A stretch of DNA of 64,000 nucleotides, taken from assembly GCA_020637895.1 (NCBI GenBank), contig JACKJP010000006.1, positions 62,001 through 126,000 on the forward strand, in the 5' to 3' direction. This stretch comes from Rhodobiaceae bacterium. Its GTDB lineage: Bacteria; Pseudomonadota; Alphaproteobacteria; Rhizobiales; Tepidamorphaceae. The position numbers and the translations under genes were made by a program. The notes beneath the pieces were generated by a model that worked only from the letters and a program-made list of their open reading frames with translations, searched no databases and was not told the origin of the DNA. Shown here in pieces: positions 1-9,017 of this stretch; position 1 is the first letter of the stretch, and every line of letters starts with the position of its first letter.

Positions 1-3000
1 TGTCCCGGCCCCTGCGTCTTCGTCAATCATACCAGCGCGCCATAAAGACACCGCTAAACCGGCGATAAGATTGGCTTCGGCATCGTTGCGCTGGCTGGAA
101 TACTCATCCTCATGAATAATGGCTGTCAACGGCTGAGCAGCATCAAGTATGCGAGCGAATTCGCGGGAGAAGAACAAATCAGTCGGCCAATCCGAAGGAG
201 CTACTGTACCGATCGGTCGGGCCAATTGCACGCGTCGCTGCGCTGTTTGGGGGCTCGCTTGAAGTTCTGGCCCGTAGCCAGCCTCGCGCACGAACTCGAT
301 AATTTCGCTGTTGGACCGAAAACTCGTGTCCAGCATGACAGGCTCGATTCCGGGCCGTCCTTCCAATACGCGATAGTGGCGGAAGAAATCATATACAGAA
401 CCGAGCAGGTGCTCCAATCCTTTCGGAGGTGCCACCAGGTGAATTGGCGGCATTTGTTTGTCATCGCCAACGACGGTCAACCTCGCCCCCGTGGCAAGCT
501 TGCTAAAGCCGACAATGGCATGAGCGATGTCGAGCTGGGAGGCTTCATCGATGATCATCACATCGAACAGCTCTCGGCACAGTGCGTCTCCGCCTAGATT
601 GTGAAGCTGATCGACGGTGGAGGCGACGACCGTAATTCCATTTCCTTCCAGTGCATCGATCAGCTCTAGGGCTTCATCGCTCAAGCCACCTTCGTCCGCT
701 TTCACTCTGACCACATGGTTCTGCAACTCGGCATCGACTTGAGGATTGGGGGTGCTGGATAGCCGGGCAAACGTCACACTGTCCGATATTCTCAGCGTTT
801 CGATCACTTCAGGCAGCTGTTTGGCAATATTATCGATCGATACCCAAGTAAAACCTGTGATGGCGATCCTCAGCTTTTGGCCGCGCTCTCTGGCATCCTG
901 AAGTAAACCAGCAACATAGGCTGTCACCGTCGCGCTCTTCCCCGTTCCCGGAGGCCCCCACCAAACGGATAGCCGTCGCGAGCTTGCCGTTCGAATGGCT
1001 TGCCTTTGCGCGTCTGTCAGATACGGGCGGCAGGTCAATGCTCCCGCAACGATGGCGTCAGCACTGTGACTATCCAACTCCGGGACAGCAAGTCGTTCGG
1101 CGTCCCATATAAAGTCTGCGGCGGGTGTGTGAGGCGCGCGACGCGGGCTTCCTTGTCTGACCCGAGCAACCGATAGAGCCGGAAAAAGTGGTGTATCAGC
1201 GGCAATCTGTGGGAATCGAATTCCCGTTGGATCAGAGAGCGTCTTTTTCAACTTTCCCGTAAAGGCATCCATCGAAATCGGGTCGAGTATGGCGAAGTTG
1301 CTCGCCATTCCATCTATTTCAAAATCGATATGTGCGCCGCGTATCGATGACGCCAAGAGATCAGAAGGTTGTAGTGCAATGAGACGGCTGCTCCTCGATA
1401 TCTTTAGAACCGAAACCGTAAGATCCTCCCTGACCAACCGACGCCACTCCCATGGCCGGATCGGGTTTTGACGCTCCAGACCGGTCCGACGTTTGAACTG
1501 CGCAGTGGTCAGGTTTTGAAGTAGGCCAAGCTCACTCTCGGGCAGGAGCGACCATGTGTACTCTCCATCTTTGATCTTAGCGTCTCGCGAGCGCTCGGAC
1601 AGTTCAAAAACAAGCGTCTCATGGTTTGCATTGCGAACGTTGAGTTGTTCCAATGCTGCCTGTCGCTCCTCGCCCTCCAAGCGCCGCGTCGCTCTCAGGC
1701 TTGCATAACGCGCCTCTCGCTCATGCGGAGGCATCGCCATCAGTAGTTCAATCTCCATCCGTTGCACCGCCGCCATAAGTCGGGCATGCTGATAGATAAT
1801 CTCCTCATCATCCCCCGTGCCGGTCATTCGGCGTAAGGGCGTGAAGACGGAATCAACGAGCGGGGCGTCTGCGCTCAGCGTGTCTCGCAACTCAATTGCG
1901 AGCTGCATCGCCACATAGAGGACGGCAGACAGCTTAGTACGAACGACCCGGCGCACCTGCTCTTGGTGCTGTTGGAAGTCTTGATTTCGAAACGGAGCCG
2001 ACCGCTCCCAGATCTCGTGCCCCCGTTCCGAAGGAATCTGGTCCGACAACGGGTCCTTGTAGAAATCGCTGACCCGATACTCCCATGTCGAACCGTCATC
2101 ACGCTCTCGCCCCTCTGAGTCGAGTGTGTTGGCCAACTCAACAAGACCGTAGTGATGCGGGATCGGTGCAGACAGCAAACTGTTGACGGCATTCGCGACG
2201 ACGGTGACCGGCGATGATCGCCCAACATAGTCTGGTGAGTCCATCGACTGCTCTGCCGGAAACAGCCACGACATAACGCTTACGTCTTCGTCACCCATTC
2301 TCACAGGTGCCTGCAAACGATCCAAGTGGCGCCCTGTAACCCTGCGCAAATGCTCATAGGTAAGCCGGTCCCAAAGATAGAACTGCAGGCTCACGTCCGT
2401 TTTGTCAGGGGCTCCATTTTGCTGAAAGCCTTCTAGAATGGCGGCTTTCACCCTCTGAATATCGGCCAGCAAAAATTGAAGTAGCTGCGCATAGATCGCG
2501 CCTTCGGTTTCAACCGATCGCTCCATGACAAGGAGTTCTCGGCTAAACGGGTCGCGACGTTCCCGGCTCCAACCTTGGCCGTCGGGACGTCGTCCCGTCG
2601 GAACGCCATAGGATATGCGATAGCCGAAGGCGAATGTCAGTCCGCTTCCAATATCGAAGTCCGCTGACATTGCGATCCGAATATCTGCGAATCTCGGAAG
2701 CGTTCCACTGGTTCCCGAACGATCTGGAATCTCTGCATCGCCGCCTATGCTCAGCCTCTCCGCCCGGCTTTTGAACACGGTGCGTTTTGCCTTCAGCGCC
2801 TGGTGCGTTTCATAGGCAGGGCTACCTGCTGGAAGCGCCGCTAGATGCGGAACGTTAGTCACATTGTGTTCAACCAGTTTTCCTCGGGCCCCGCGGGTCA
2901 CACCTGCAACGCGGCTGAGGTGTTCTTCACGTTCTGCCGATGGCCAGCAGTAGCGTTCATCGATCCGTTCACGATTTCCCCAAGCGTATCCGAGATAATC

Positions 3001-3912
3001 ACAGCCGCCACACTTTTGGTCGACATGCCAGTCGAGACTGCGCCAATCTTCCGGCTCAATCACAGCGGGAAGGTCGACCTTCAAGAACCTACGTACGCGC
3101 CCCAGTACGACTTCTGGAGGCATTGTCTCTAGGTCTTCCTCAAGAGCCTGAAAATACAGTGACAAATCGTGGTCAAACACCAAGTTCCGTCGATCAGTTT
3201 CCTCTTGTTCATGGAGGCAAGATGCTTCGTGTTTTCCAGGCCAAATCGCTGCCTTAGCTAGAACAACGAAATCGTCGGCCCAACCAGTGTCGACAAGCCA
3301 CCCCGCGAGCGTCATGCTGTAATAGGCGAGTTCGGAAAAATGCGCTGGACTGGCTTCGCCGGAAATCTTGATGTCGATGATCCGAAGGCCGTGCCGTTCG
3401 TCTTCGTCGCTGAGCGACTCAATGGTGCCATCTGGCGCGATGACGCGCCTGAGCTCACCATTGGCTGGAACAATATGGATAATGTCAGGTCTGACTTTGG
3501 CCAAGGCAATGAGGGGTTCCTCCCCATCGCACAGTTCGGTTAGCTCGTGTGCCGCTATGAACGATGGTGTAACAGAAAACTCCGATTCAAGGAGGAAGCT
3601 GTTGGCCGGAGCTTGCCCCAAGACAGTCTCAAGCTCGATCGTTCGATAGGCTTCTGAAGTCCCAGGGAGCGCTCCGTCGTCGGAGTTTGCAATCGTAAGC
3701 TCCGGAAACGACATCTGAAGCTCTGCATATTTCTGGTGCTCGTAATCCCGTCCCTGCTGGGTGATTAGGGCCAGACCCGGCCTCGCGGTGTCTTTCTCTG
3801 GCGCGTTTGCCGCAGCCCTTGCTTTCCGGCCTGCGTACATATCAAGACGCAAGCGGCGTTTGCATCCAGTCCGGACATATTGAGAGATGACGCGTTTGCC
3901 GAGCCTATACAA
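1..3912 (-). CDS. Dna2-like Fe-S nuclease/SF1 helicase fusion, C-terminus cut by window edge
   Basis: One open frame of 1304 codons runs off the left edge. The N-terminal part looks like a Cas4/AddB/RecB-type PD-(D/E)XK nuclease: Cys17 in a 'TGCKRRL' context, Asp143, the D-I-K triad at 180-182, and a cysteine group near residues 299, 302 and 320 that could hold a 4Fe-4S cluster. A long middle section is unassigned. The helicase half has Walker A GPPGTGKS near residue 985, Walker B 'VMIIDEAS' near 1115, a motif III 'GDDKQMPP' and a motif IV-like 'SFRSNSEI'. This order resembles eukaryotic Dna2 and bacterial nuclease-helicase defence proteins. The start is taken as TTG at 3912, with an AGGG ribosome site 7 nt upstream and an in-frame stop just before it. 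It is codirectional with the Rex-like pair to the right. The domain calls are firm; a defence role is inference. Confidence 0.8.
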   Translation of the reverse strand, partial: MYRLGKRVISQYVRTGCKRRLRLDMYAGRKARAAANAPEKDTARPGLALITQQGRDYEHQKYAELQMSFPELTIANSDDGALPGTSEAYRTIELETVLGQAPANSFLLESEFSVTPSFIAAHELTELCDGEEPLIALAKVRPDIIHIVPANGELRRVIAPDGTIESLSDEDERHGLRIIDIKISGEASPAHFSELAYYSMTLAGWLVDTGWADDFVVLAKAAIWPGKHEASCLHEQEETDRRNLVFDHDLSLYFQALEEDLETMPPEVVLGRVRRFLKVDLPAVIEPEDWRSLDWHVDQKCGGCDYLGYAWGNRERIDERYCWPSAEREEHLSRVAGVTRGARGKLVEHNVTNVPHLAALPAGSPAYETHQALKAKRTVFKSRAERLSIGGDAEIPDRSGTSGTLPRFADIRIAMSADFDIGSGLTFAFGYRISYGVPTGRRPDGQGWSRERRDPFSRELLVMERSVETEGAIYAQLLQFLLADIQRVKAAILEGFQQNGAPDKTDVSLQFYLWDRLTYEHLRRVTGRHLDRLQAPVRMGDEDVSVMSWLFPAEQSMDSPDYVGRSSPVTVVANAVNSLLSAPIPHHYGLVELANTLDSEGRERDDGSTWEYRVSDFYKDPLSDQIPSERGHEIWERSAPFRNQDFQQHQEQVRRVVRTKLSAVLYVAMQLAIELRDTLSADAPLVDSVFTPLRRMTGTGDDEEIIYQHARLMAAVQRMEIELLMAMPPHEREARYASLRATRRLEGEERQAALEQLNVRNANHETLVFELSERSRDAKIKDGEYTWSLLPESELGLLQNLTTAQFKRRTGLERQNPIRPWEWRRLVREDLTVSVLKISRSSRLIALQPSDLLASSIRGAHIDFEIDGMASNFAILDPISMDAFTGKLKKTLSDPTGIRFPQIAADTPLFPALSVARVRQGSPRRAPHTPAADFIWDAERLAVPELDSHSADAIVAGALTCRPYLTDAQRQAIRTASSRRLSVWWGPPGTGKSATVTAYVAGLLQDARERGQKLRIAITGFTWVSIDNIAKQLPEVIETLRISDSVTFARLSSTPNPQVDAELQNHVVRVKADEGGLSDEALELIDALEGNGITVVASTVDQLHNLGGDALCRELFDVMIIDEASQLDIAHAIVGFSKLATGARLTVVGDDKQMPPIHLVAPPKGLEHLLGSVYDFFRHYRVLEGRPGIEPVMLDTSFRSNSEIIEFVREAGYGPELQASPQTAQRRVQLARPIGTVAPSDWPTDLFFSREFARILDAAQPLTAIIHEDEYSSQRNDAEANLIAGLAVSLWRAGMIDEDAGAGT

Positions 3913-4185
3913 TTTAATTCCCTATAGCGCTGTTAAAAGGATAATAAAACTCGAAAATGCCGCGCACCATTCTTAGGTTGAAAGTTTTATTGCGCTACTT
4001 GATACTCAGATAATTCATAGTTCTTGCAATACTATATTGGGAGAATATGAAATTCACCCTGCTCAATGAGCAATTCATTTCGCCACCTAGTCCCATGCCG
4101 CGTGGGTGAGCACAGGAGGCAAAGACAACGCGCTGTGTGGCGCAAGTGTCTGCCCCGACACCTTGGCTAAACTCGCCGGGATGCC
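3913..4185 (-). other. Gap of 273 bases with a doubtful coupled small ORF
   Basis: This AT-rich stretch separates the membrane-protein gene from the nuclease-helicase gene. A 64-codon frame (4189 to 3995, minus) begins with an ATGA overlap on the stop codon of the membrane-protein gene. The product has no recognisable motif, so I do not call it a gene. The segment 3913-3960 just before the helicase start could hold its promoter and ribosome site. I see no hairpin with a T-run. Confidence 0.4.
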
Positions 4186-4833
4186 TCATTTGTCACCTTC
4201 AGCGTCCTGCTCGGTCAGCTGAGCTTCAGTGGTGATAGTTACCAGAACAGCTTGATAGAGGTTCCAGATAAAAGATTTCAGGAGCATCAATAAGAAGACG
4301 AGCCACGCTGTCATCGCTGCGAACATGCAACTGGCGCCAACAACGATGACGAGCCGTTGGTTTTCAGCCACCCAGCGCAAGGCGCCGGAAAGGGGACCAT
4401 TGCTATATAACGTCACCTTGACGGTCAGGCACAGCGCCAGAAACGTCAGGAAGTGAACGAATACCAGAAGAAAATTGAAAAAAATGAACTGGAGCCTGGA
4501 AATGCCTCCCTTCTTGTGATCCAGCTTTGCAAGTAGGATGAATACCCCAGGTTTGGTGATGCTGGCAAAGATGGCAAAGCCGGCGATCAGAAAGCCGAGA
4601 ATGGCTGTCGTTAATGCAAAGCCCGCATCGGCCACCTCGCGGATTCCGATGATCAACGACCCATAGGGGCTTACAGGCATGCCGAAACAGGCGTTTACCG
4701 CCAGTGCGAGCACCATGACAACGAAGATACTCCAAGCCAACACCGCATTGATGCGCGCGGACGCGACCTTTCGCGCCGTTCTGTAAACGGCGAGAAGGCT
4801 TTTCTCGCTGGTAAGGCGGTCCTGCCAGTTCAT
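4186..4833 (-). CDS. Four-helix membrane protein, RexB-like partner
   Basis: This 215-residue protein has four clear hydrophobic segments at roughly residues 29-50, 70-92, 113-138 and 158-185. The N-terminal 28 residues are positively charged and the tail is short and acidic. Its ATG immediately follows the stop of the upstream gene, so the two are surely co-transcribed and probably made in a fixed ratio. A soluble protein followed by a four-helix inner-membrane protein is the layout of lambda rexA-rexB, where activated RexA opens the RexB channel and depolarises the cell. Kiwa also has a four-helix subunit (KwaA), but there the membrane gene comes first. I see no residue-level identity to RexB; the parallel is architecture, topology and order only. 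Confidence 0.6.
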   Translation of the reverse strand: MNWQDRLTSEKSLLAVYRTARKVASARINAVLAWSIFVVMVLALAVNACFGMPVSPYGSLIIGIREVADAGFALTTAILGFLIAGFAIFASITKPGVFILLAKLDHKKGGISRLQFIFFNFLLVFVHFLTFLALCLTVKVTLYSNGPLSGALRWVAENQRLVIVVGASCMFAAMTAWLVFLLMLLKSFIWNLYQAVLVTITTEAQLTEQDAEGDK

Positions 4834-5832
4834 CTACAGTAGCCTGACAAGCTGTCTGATCTTCTCAATGGCGTGGTCCATCCCCGGGGCGCGGATGGCC
4901 CCGTTCTGCGTCATGGTCTCGTAAATTTCGTAGAGTCGACGAGCTAGACCAACTGGCGTGGGCGGAATGTTCTCGACGGGCGCTGTGATCTGGAATTCAT
5001 CGTTGTTTCCCGCAAGATCGTTCCCGTTCTCGTCAACGCCCGTCAACTTGACTTCCTGATTGCCGGTCTCAGTAGCAGCCGTGACTGCTTCAATCGACGC
5101 CTCAATATCAAGTCCATTAATATTGGCTGTGGTTAGATCGGTGCGTTCGGCGTTGAGCCCACGGCTGAATTCTCGGACTTGGTCGAGAATTTCACCCGCG
5201 TCGATATCGTCGTTGGGCCGCACAATGCGAAAATCGATGCGCTTGAGGATGCTGTAGCGCCGAACAAACTCGGCGATATCATCCGCGCCGGTCAGCGCAA
5301 TCACTTCGAGTTTTGGAGCTGGGTGTGTTTCAAATAGCGACTTCTTGGTAACCTTCTCACCCTCGGCCTTTAGCGCTGCATACAACTGATCCACATATTC
5401 GTTGTGGCGACGGCGCAGAAATTGCTCGGCGGTGGCCTTGAAGGCATTGAGATCTGGAGCGTGTGGCGTTTCCGGCAAATAGATCAACCGGTGATTGTTC
5501 AGGAGCAACACGAAGAAGGCGGACGGTGACGAGCGCATCCGTCGTTCATCTTGTATGAGACCCCGCTTCGCATCAAAAATCTGATGTCGCGTGAGCTCCG
5601 TATCCTTTATGAACCGACCAGCTAGCGCGAGAATCGGATGCTCGCGGTCAGCCGAAAGACCGACTAGCTCAACATCGTAAAAATGATAATTCGTGCGCTT
5701 GCCGTAGCTACGAACGAAAGTGTCGCGTGTGAATGCCGGAATAACGATTTCCTCGGCGTAGTCGAGGAGAACCTTCTCATCACCGAACCGACAAATAAAA
5801 TTCGCGAATGTAGCGTTGTGTTGCCTCATCAC
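4834..5832 (-). CDS. RexA-like soluble protein of a two-gene module
   Basis: This 332-residue protein has no signal peptide or membrane segment. It looks like an alpha/beta N-terminal domain (about 1-150, with a hydrophobic 'SAFFVLLLNNHRLIYLP' strand pair near 105-120), a middle domain, and a low-complexity polar linker near 235-275 before a helical C-terminal tail. The N-terminal pattern, a short beta meander followed by a strand that reads out a 'tolerable value then helix' segment, recalls lambda RexA by eye, but the match is weak. The frame starts with two adjacent ATG codons (5832 and 5829). It directly abuts the membrane-protein gene downstream, and 870 gene-poor bases lie upstream. No catalytic motif is visible. 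Functional assignment is an inference from gene pairing. Confidence 0.55.
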   Translation of the reverse strand: MMRQHNATFANFICRFGDEKVLLDYAEEIVIPAFTRDTFVRSYGKRTNYHFYDVELVGLSADREHPILALAGRFIKDTELTRHQIFDAKRGLIQDERRMRSSPSAFFVLLLNNHRLIYLPETPHAPDLNAFKATAEQFLRRRHNEYVDQLYAALKAEGEKVTKKSLFETHPAPKLEVIALTGADDIAEFVRRYSILKRIDFRIVRPNDDIDAGEILDQVREFSRGLNAERTDLTTANINGLDIEASIEAVTAATETGNQEVKLTGVDENGNDLAGNNDEFQITAPVENIPPTPVGLARRLYEIYETMTQNGAIRAPGMDHAIEKIRQLVRLL

Positions 5833-6701
5833 TCCCCCGTTTGGCCATATGTTTGTTCGGGCTAAACCTCAAGTTGGAGGTCGTTGTTTAGATGCCTCAT
5901 CACCTACCGGCAGTTCAGTATGTGCCGCCGGGCAGTCCAGCGTGACCTGCTCCCCTGAATGTACTTTAACATAAGCCAGCTATACTCATGCTGTGGTCCT
6001 TTCTTAATCAGGTTGCAAATTCGTTCGGCTAGAGTCCAATTCAGCATCGATTAGTCAATTTTGAGGTGGCGTGCCTTGCGACCCGTCACGCTCGGTTAGA
6101 AGGTCTATGTACGCAGTCTGCTGTGGCGCCCCATAAACTCGTGGTATTTTACCAGTTTTGCCACATGTTGTTTCATTTACGCGTGCTGGGGCGCCGTACT
6201 GTTGGGGGGTGATGTGCCTTGTCGGCAAATTATCGAACGGGCTGATAGTTGAGTCGATGCTTTCCGTCCCTTAAGAAATCTCTACCGCATCACGCGTCCG
6301 CCATCGAGCGCTGTGTCTGCTATCGGACGGCAAGACCGATAGCTGAAGCGTTTGACATAGAGCTGTACGAGTTGTTGAGGCGCCAAAGTGCCAGTTTCCT
6401 GACATGGGAAGCGATGTCACTTAGAGGCACGTCCGTCCAGACGGTCTCAATGAGCTCTTTCACGAGTTGATCGCGTTCAGCGCTGTTTCACAATAGCTGG
6501 TTGGCGCGCTATGAACTCTCGACACTGGCGGTCAGGGTCTGGCCCCCAATATCCTTCTCAAAACATTCGACATCGCTCCAATCCCCGATCATGCACCAAT
6601 ATCTAGGCCAAATCACCGCTTTTTCGGGCCCCGCAATTGTTGCTTGCGCTTTCGTCTCATCCCTGAAATCTCGTACCGATCATGACTTGCAGGTAATTAT
6701 T
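5833..6701. other. Gene-poor 870-base stretch between divergent units
   Basis: This stretch must contain the promoter of the minus-strand Rex-like pair and that of the plus-strand HPP gene. A 73-codon plus-strand frame at 6249-6470 has no ribosome site or recognisable motif and is treated as chance. The longest HPP frame starts at 6501, but its first 67 codons do not look like the family. I see no tRNA, terminator or insertion-sequence end here. Confidence 0.5.
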
Positions 6702-7841
6702 GTGTCGTTTTTTCGAGCATTAGGCCCGGTCGTCGCTGGGGTATCACCGATTGAAGCTTTGCGTGCTGGCATCGGAGCGTTGGTCGGGCTCGGATTGGCG
6801 GGGCTTTTTGTCTTCTCGCCGTTGGTGAATAAAGAGCTTGGTTTCTACCTGATCGCCCCCTTTGGGGCGACTTCGGTGCTGTTGTTTGCTGTGCCGAACA
6901 GTCCGCTGGCACAACCATGGTCAGCGATCGTCGGCAACACCGTCGCAGCGCTTGTGGGGGTTGCTGTTTGTATGGTCATCGCTGACCCAGGGTTGCGAAT
7001 TGCCTTGGCCGTCGGTCTTGCGATAACTGCGACCATGCTTTTCCGCGCAGTCCACCCACCATCGGGTGCGGTGGCGATGACGGCGGCAATGAGTCCCGAC
7101 GTTGTTCACGAGTTGGGATTTAAATTCGCGATTGCTCCCGTGGCGACGGGAACCATAGCGCTTGTATTGATAGCAACTGTCTATGCAAAATTGACGGGAA
7201 GGCGGTATCCGTTTCGTCAGTTCAATGAACCCAACAAGCATGGCACCCAAGATCATGAGCCGATGGAGCGCTTGGGTCTAAGCGAGAACGAACTAACTGA
7301 AATTCTCGAAAAATATCGTCAGTCCTTCAATTTGGGGGTGGAGGATTTGGCGCGCCTTATCGGTGCTGCGGAAATACAGGCCGCGACACACAGAACCGGT
7401 CCGCTAAAGGCCGCCGATATCATGTCGACCAACCTCGTTACGGTCCCGCCGGACGCTCCATTGGTCGACGTAGCCGACCTTTTCAAGCGGCACCGATTTA
7501 CGTCTCTTCCCGTCGTAAGTTCAGACAATCGGTTTCTAGGGATAATCTTTCAAATCCATTTGATAAGTCGGGCACGAGAGGACGCGCTTCGTCTCAACCG
7601 CGGATTTGGCTCCGCCATGAAGCGCTTGCTGGACAGACGTTGGGATAAGCCGCCTCGCGCCGAAGACATTATGAGCGTCGTCGGTCCGCGCGCCGTGCCG
7701 ACAACTCCGATTACAGCGCTGTTGCCCTTGATGGCGGACGGAGACGTGGAGGCTGTAGCCGTTTTGGAGCAATTGCGTGTTGTGGGTATTGTCACTCGAA
7801 CCGACCTTATCAACGCATTGGCACGTCACAGTCTGCAATGA
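6702..7841 (+). CDS. HPP-family membrane protein fused to a CBS pair
   Basis: The N-terminal half (about residues 15-170) has several hydrophobic helices and carries the family signature HPP in 'FRAVHPPSGAVAMTAAMSP'. The C-terminal half holds two CBS domains: one at 'AADIMSTNLVTVPPDAPLVDVADLF' and a second beginning 'AEDIMSVVGPRAVPTTP'. CBS pairs bind adenosine ligands and gate transporters. HPP proteins are integral membrane proteins, some linked to nitrite or nitrate transport, though the substrate here is unknown. The open frame begins at 6501, but the 67 extra residues are not family-like. GTG at 6702, with AGGT upstream, gives a 379-residue protein of normal size. The gene stands alone. 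Confidence 0.8.
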   Translation: MSFFRALGPVVAGVSPIEALRAGIGALVGLGLAGLFVFSPLVNKELGFYLIAPFGATSVLLFAVPNSPLAQPWSAIVGNTVAALVGVAVCMVIADPGLRIALAVGLAITATMLFRAVHPPSGAVAMTAAMSPDVVHELGFKFAIAPVATGTIALVLIATVYAKLTGRRYPFRQFNEPNKHGTQDHEPMERLGLSENELTEILEKYRQSFNLGVEDLARLIGAAEIQAATHRTGPLKAADIMSTNLVTVPPDAPLVDVADLFKRHRFTSLPVVSSDNRFLGIIFQIHLISRAREDALRLNRGFGSAMKRLLDRRWDKPPRAEDIMSVVGPRAVPTTPITALLPLMADGDVEAVAVLEQLRVVGIVTRTDLINALARHSLQ

Positions 7842-8083
7842 AGCTGAATGCCGACGTGCGATACCGATCGCATCGGCATGACAAGCGGTACATGAGCAAA
7901 GCCGGGGGTGTGTCGTTGTTATTTTATCTTGCAGTTGATGGGAAATGTGTGCCGTTCGCGCGCCAACGGGACAATCTGGCGCATTGCCTTGGCTTTGGAT
8001 TGGCTCATAATTTCGTCGATGACATGGGGCGCTGCTTGGCAAGCTGATCGCCGGCCGGCGCGCTCAGCAAAGAGAGGTGACCG

Positions 8084-8548
8084 ATGAAGGGACGCCCCGC
8101 TCCCGATCGCACGATCATCATTGACGGCAAGCCGCTTCCCGATGTGCTTGATGAGGCGATGATTCACAATGTCGTCCACGGTTTCTATGATCGCATACGC
8201 GATGATGATCTTCTTGGCCCGATCTTCAACGCCCGCATCGGCGCGGAGGACTGGCCTGTGCATCTGGCCAAGATGTGCGATTTCTGGTCGGCAACATTAT
8301 TGCGGACGGGTCGATATGAGGGTCGGCCCTTGCCGCCGCATTTATCCATACCGGAACTTGGGGAGGAGCATTTCCGGCGCTGGCTGTCGTTGTTTCGCCA
8401 GACCGTCCGAGAAGAGTGTCCCCCTGAGGCGGCGCGTCTGTTCATGGACCGCGCACTGCGTATCGCGCATTCATTCAGACTGGCGATTGCGTTCAACCGG
8501 CGGGAGGACTCACTGGCCGTTGTGCCAATCGCGGAGGAAAGCCTTTAG
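8084..8548 (+). CDS. Group III truncated hemoglobin
   Basis: This 154-residue globin has the group III pattern. It shows an N-terminal helix followed by 'VVHGFYDRIRDDDLLGPIF', a 'WPVHLAKMCDFWSATLL' stretch with the invariant Phe-Trp, and a probable proximal His in 'EHFRRWLSLFRQTV'. Group III globins bind O2, NO or peroxide and are common in microaerobic alphaproteobacteria. An AGAGGTGA ribosome site lies just ahead of the ATG. A YbaN-family membrane protein follows after 69 bases, probably in the same transcript. A role in NO or redox stress fits the wider neighbourhood but is inferred. Confidence 0.85.
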   Translation: MKGRPAPDRTIIIDGKPLPDVLDEAMIHNVVHGFYDRIRDDDLLGPIFNARIGAEDWPVHLAKMCDFWSATLLRTGRYEGRPLPPHLSIPELGEEHFRRWLSLFRQTVREECPPEAARLFMDRALRIAHSFRLAIAFNRREDSLAVVPIAEESL

Positions 8549-8617
8549 CTGGGACAACATCCCGGCCATCGTAAGTGCCTTCCGTGCCTCCACGTGTGGC
8601 ATTGACGGAGCCGCAAT

Positions 8618-8977
8618 ATGAGAACTCTGTGGATTGGTGCCGGTTCGCTATCGCTGATTGCCGGGTTTGTCGGCGTCTTCCTGCCGTTGCTGCCGACCAC
8701 GCCTTTTCTCTTGTTGGCGGCATTCTGCTATGCCAAAGGCTCGGAACGACTGCACCAATGGCTGCTCTCGCATCCGCGGTTCGGCCCGGATCTGGAAGCA
8801 TGGCGGCTACATGGAGCCATCGCGGCGCGCACCAAGATTGTGGCCATGGCGTTCATGGGCGCGACGCTCGTCGCTTCGGCCATTGCCGGGCTGGTGTGGC
8901 CCATCTTGTTCCTGCAGTTCGTGGTGATGGCCGGCGTCGGCGCGTTTATTCTCTCGCGACCCTTGCCGCCCAGATAG
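8618..8977 (+). CDS. YbaN/DUF454-family inner-membrane protein
   Basis: This is a 119-residue protein with the DUF454 hallmark: an N-terminal hydrophobic helix running into 'GVFLPLLPTTPFLLLAAFCYAKGSERLHQWLLSHP', then two closely spaced C-terminal helices. The function of the family is unknown. It is often found beside heme or globin genes, as here after the truncated hemoglobin. A GGAG ribosome site precedes the ATG. The gene ends 40 bases from a convergent gene. Confidence 0.85.
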   Translation: MRTLWIGAGSLSLIAGFVGVFLPLLPTTPFLLLAAFCYAKGSERLHQWLLSHPRFGPDLEAWRLHGAIAARTKIVAMAFMGATLVASAIAGLVWPILFLQFVVMAGVGAFILSRPLPPR

Positions 8978-9017
8978 AGCAACTGAGCACGTGTCAGCAC
9001 GCAGATCACTGAGCGTT

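Noticed and set aside
3995..4189. Small ORF coupled by ATGA to the RexB-like gene
   Set aside because: Coupling is suggestive, but the product has no motif and the overlap can occur by chance.
6249..6470. 73-codon plus-strand frame
   Set aside because: No ribosome site, no motif and unusual composition for a coding region; it lies in a promoter-containing gap.
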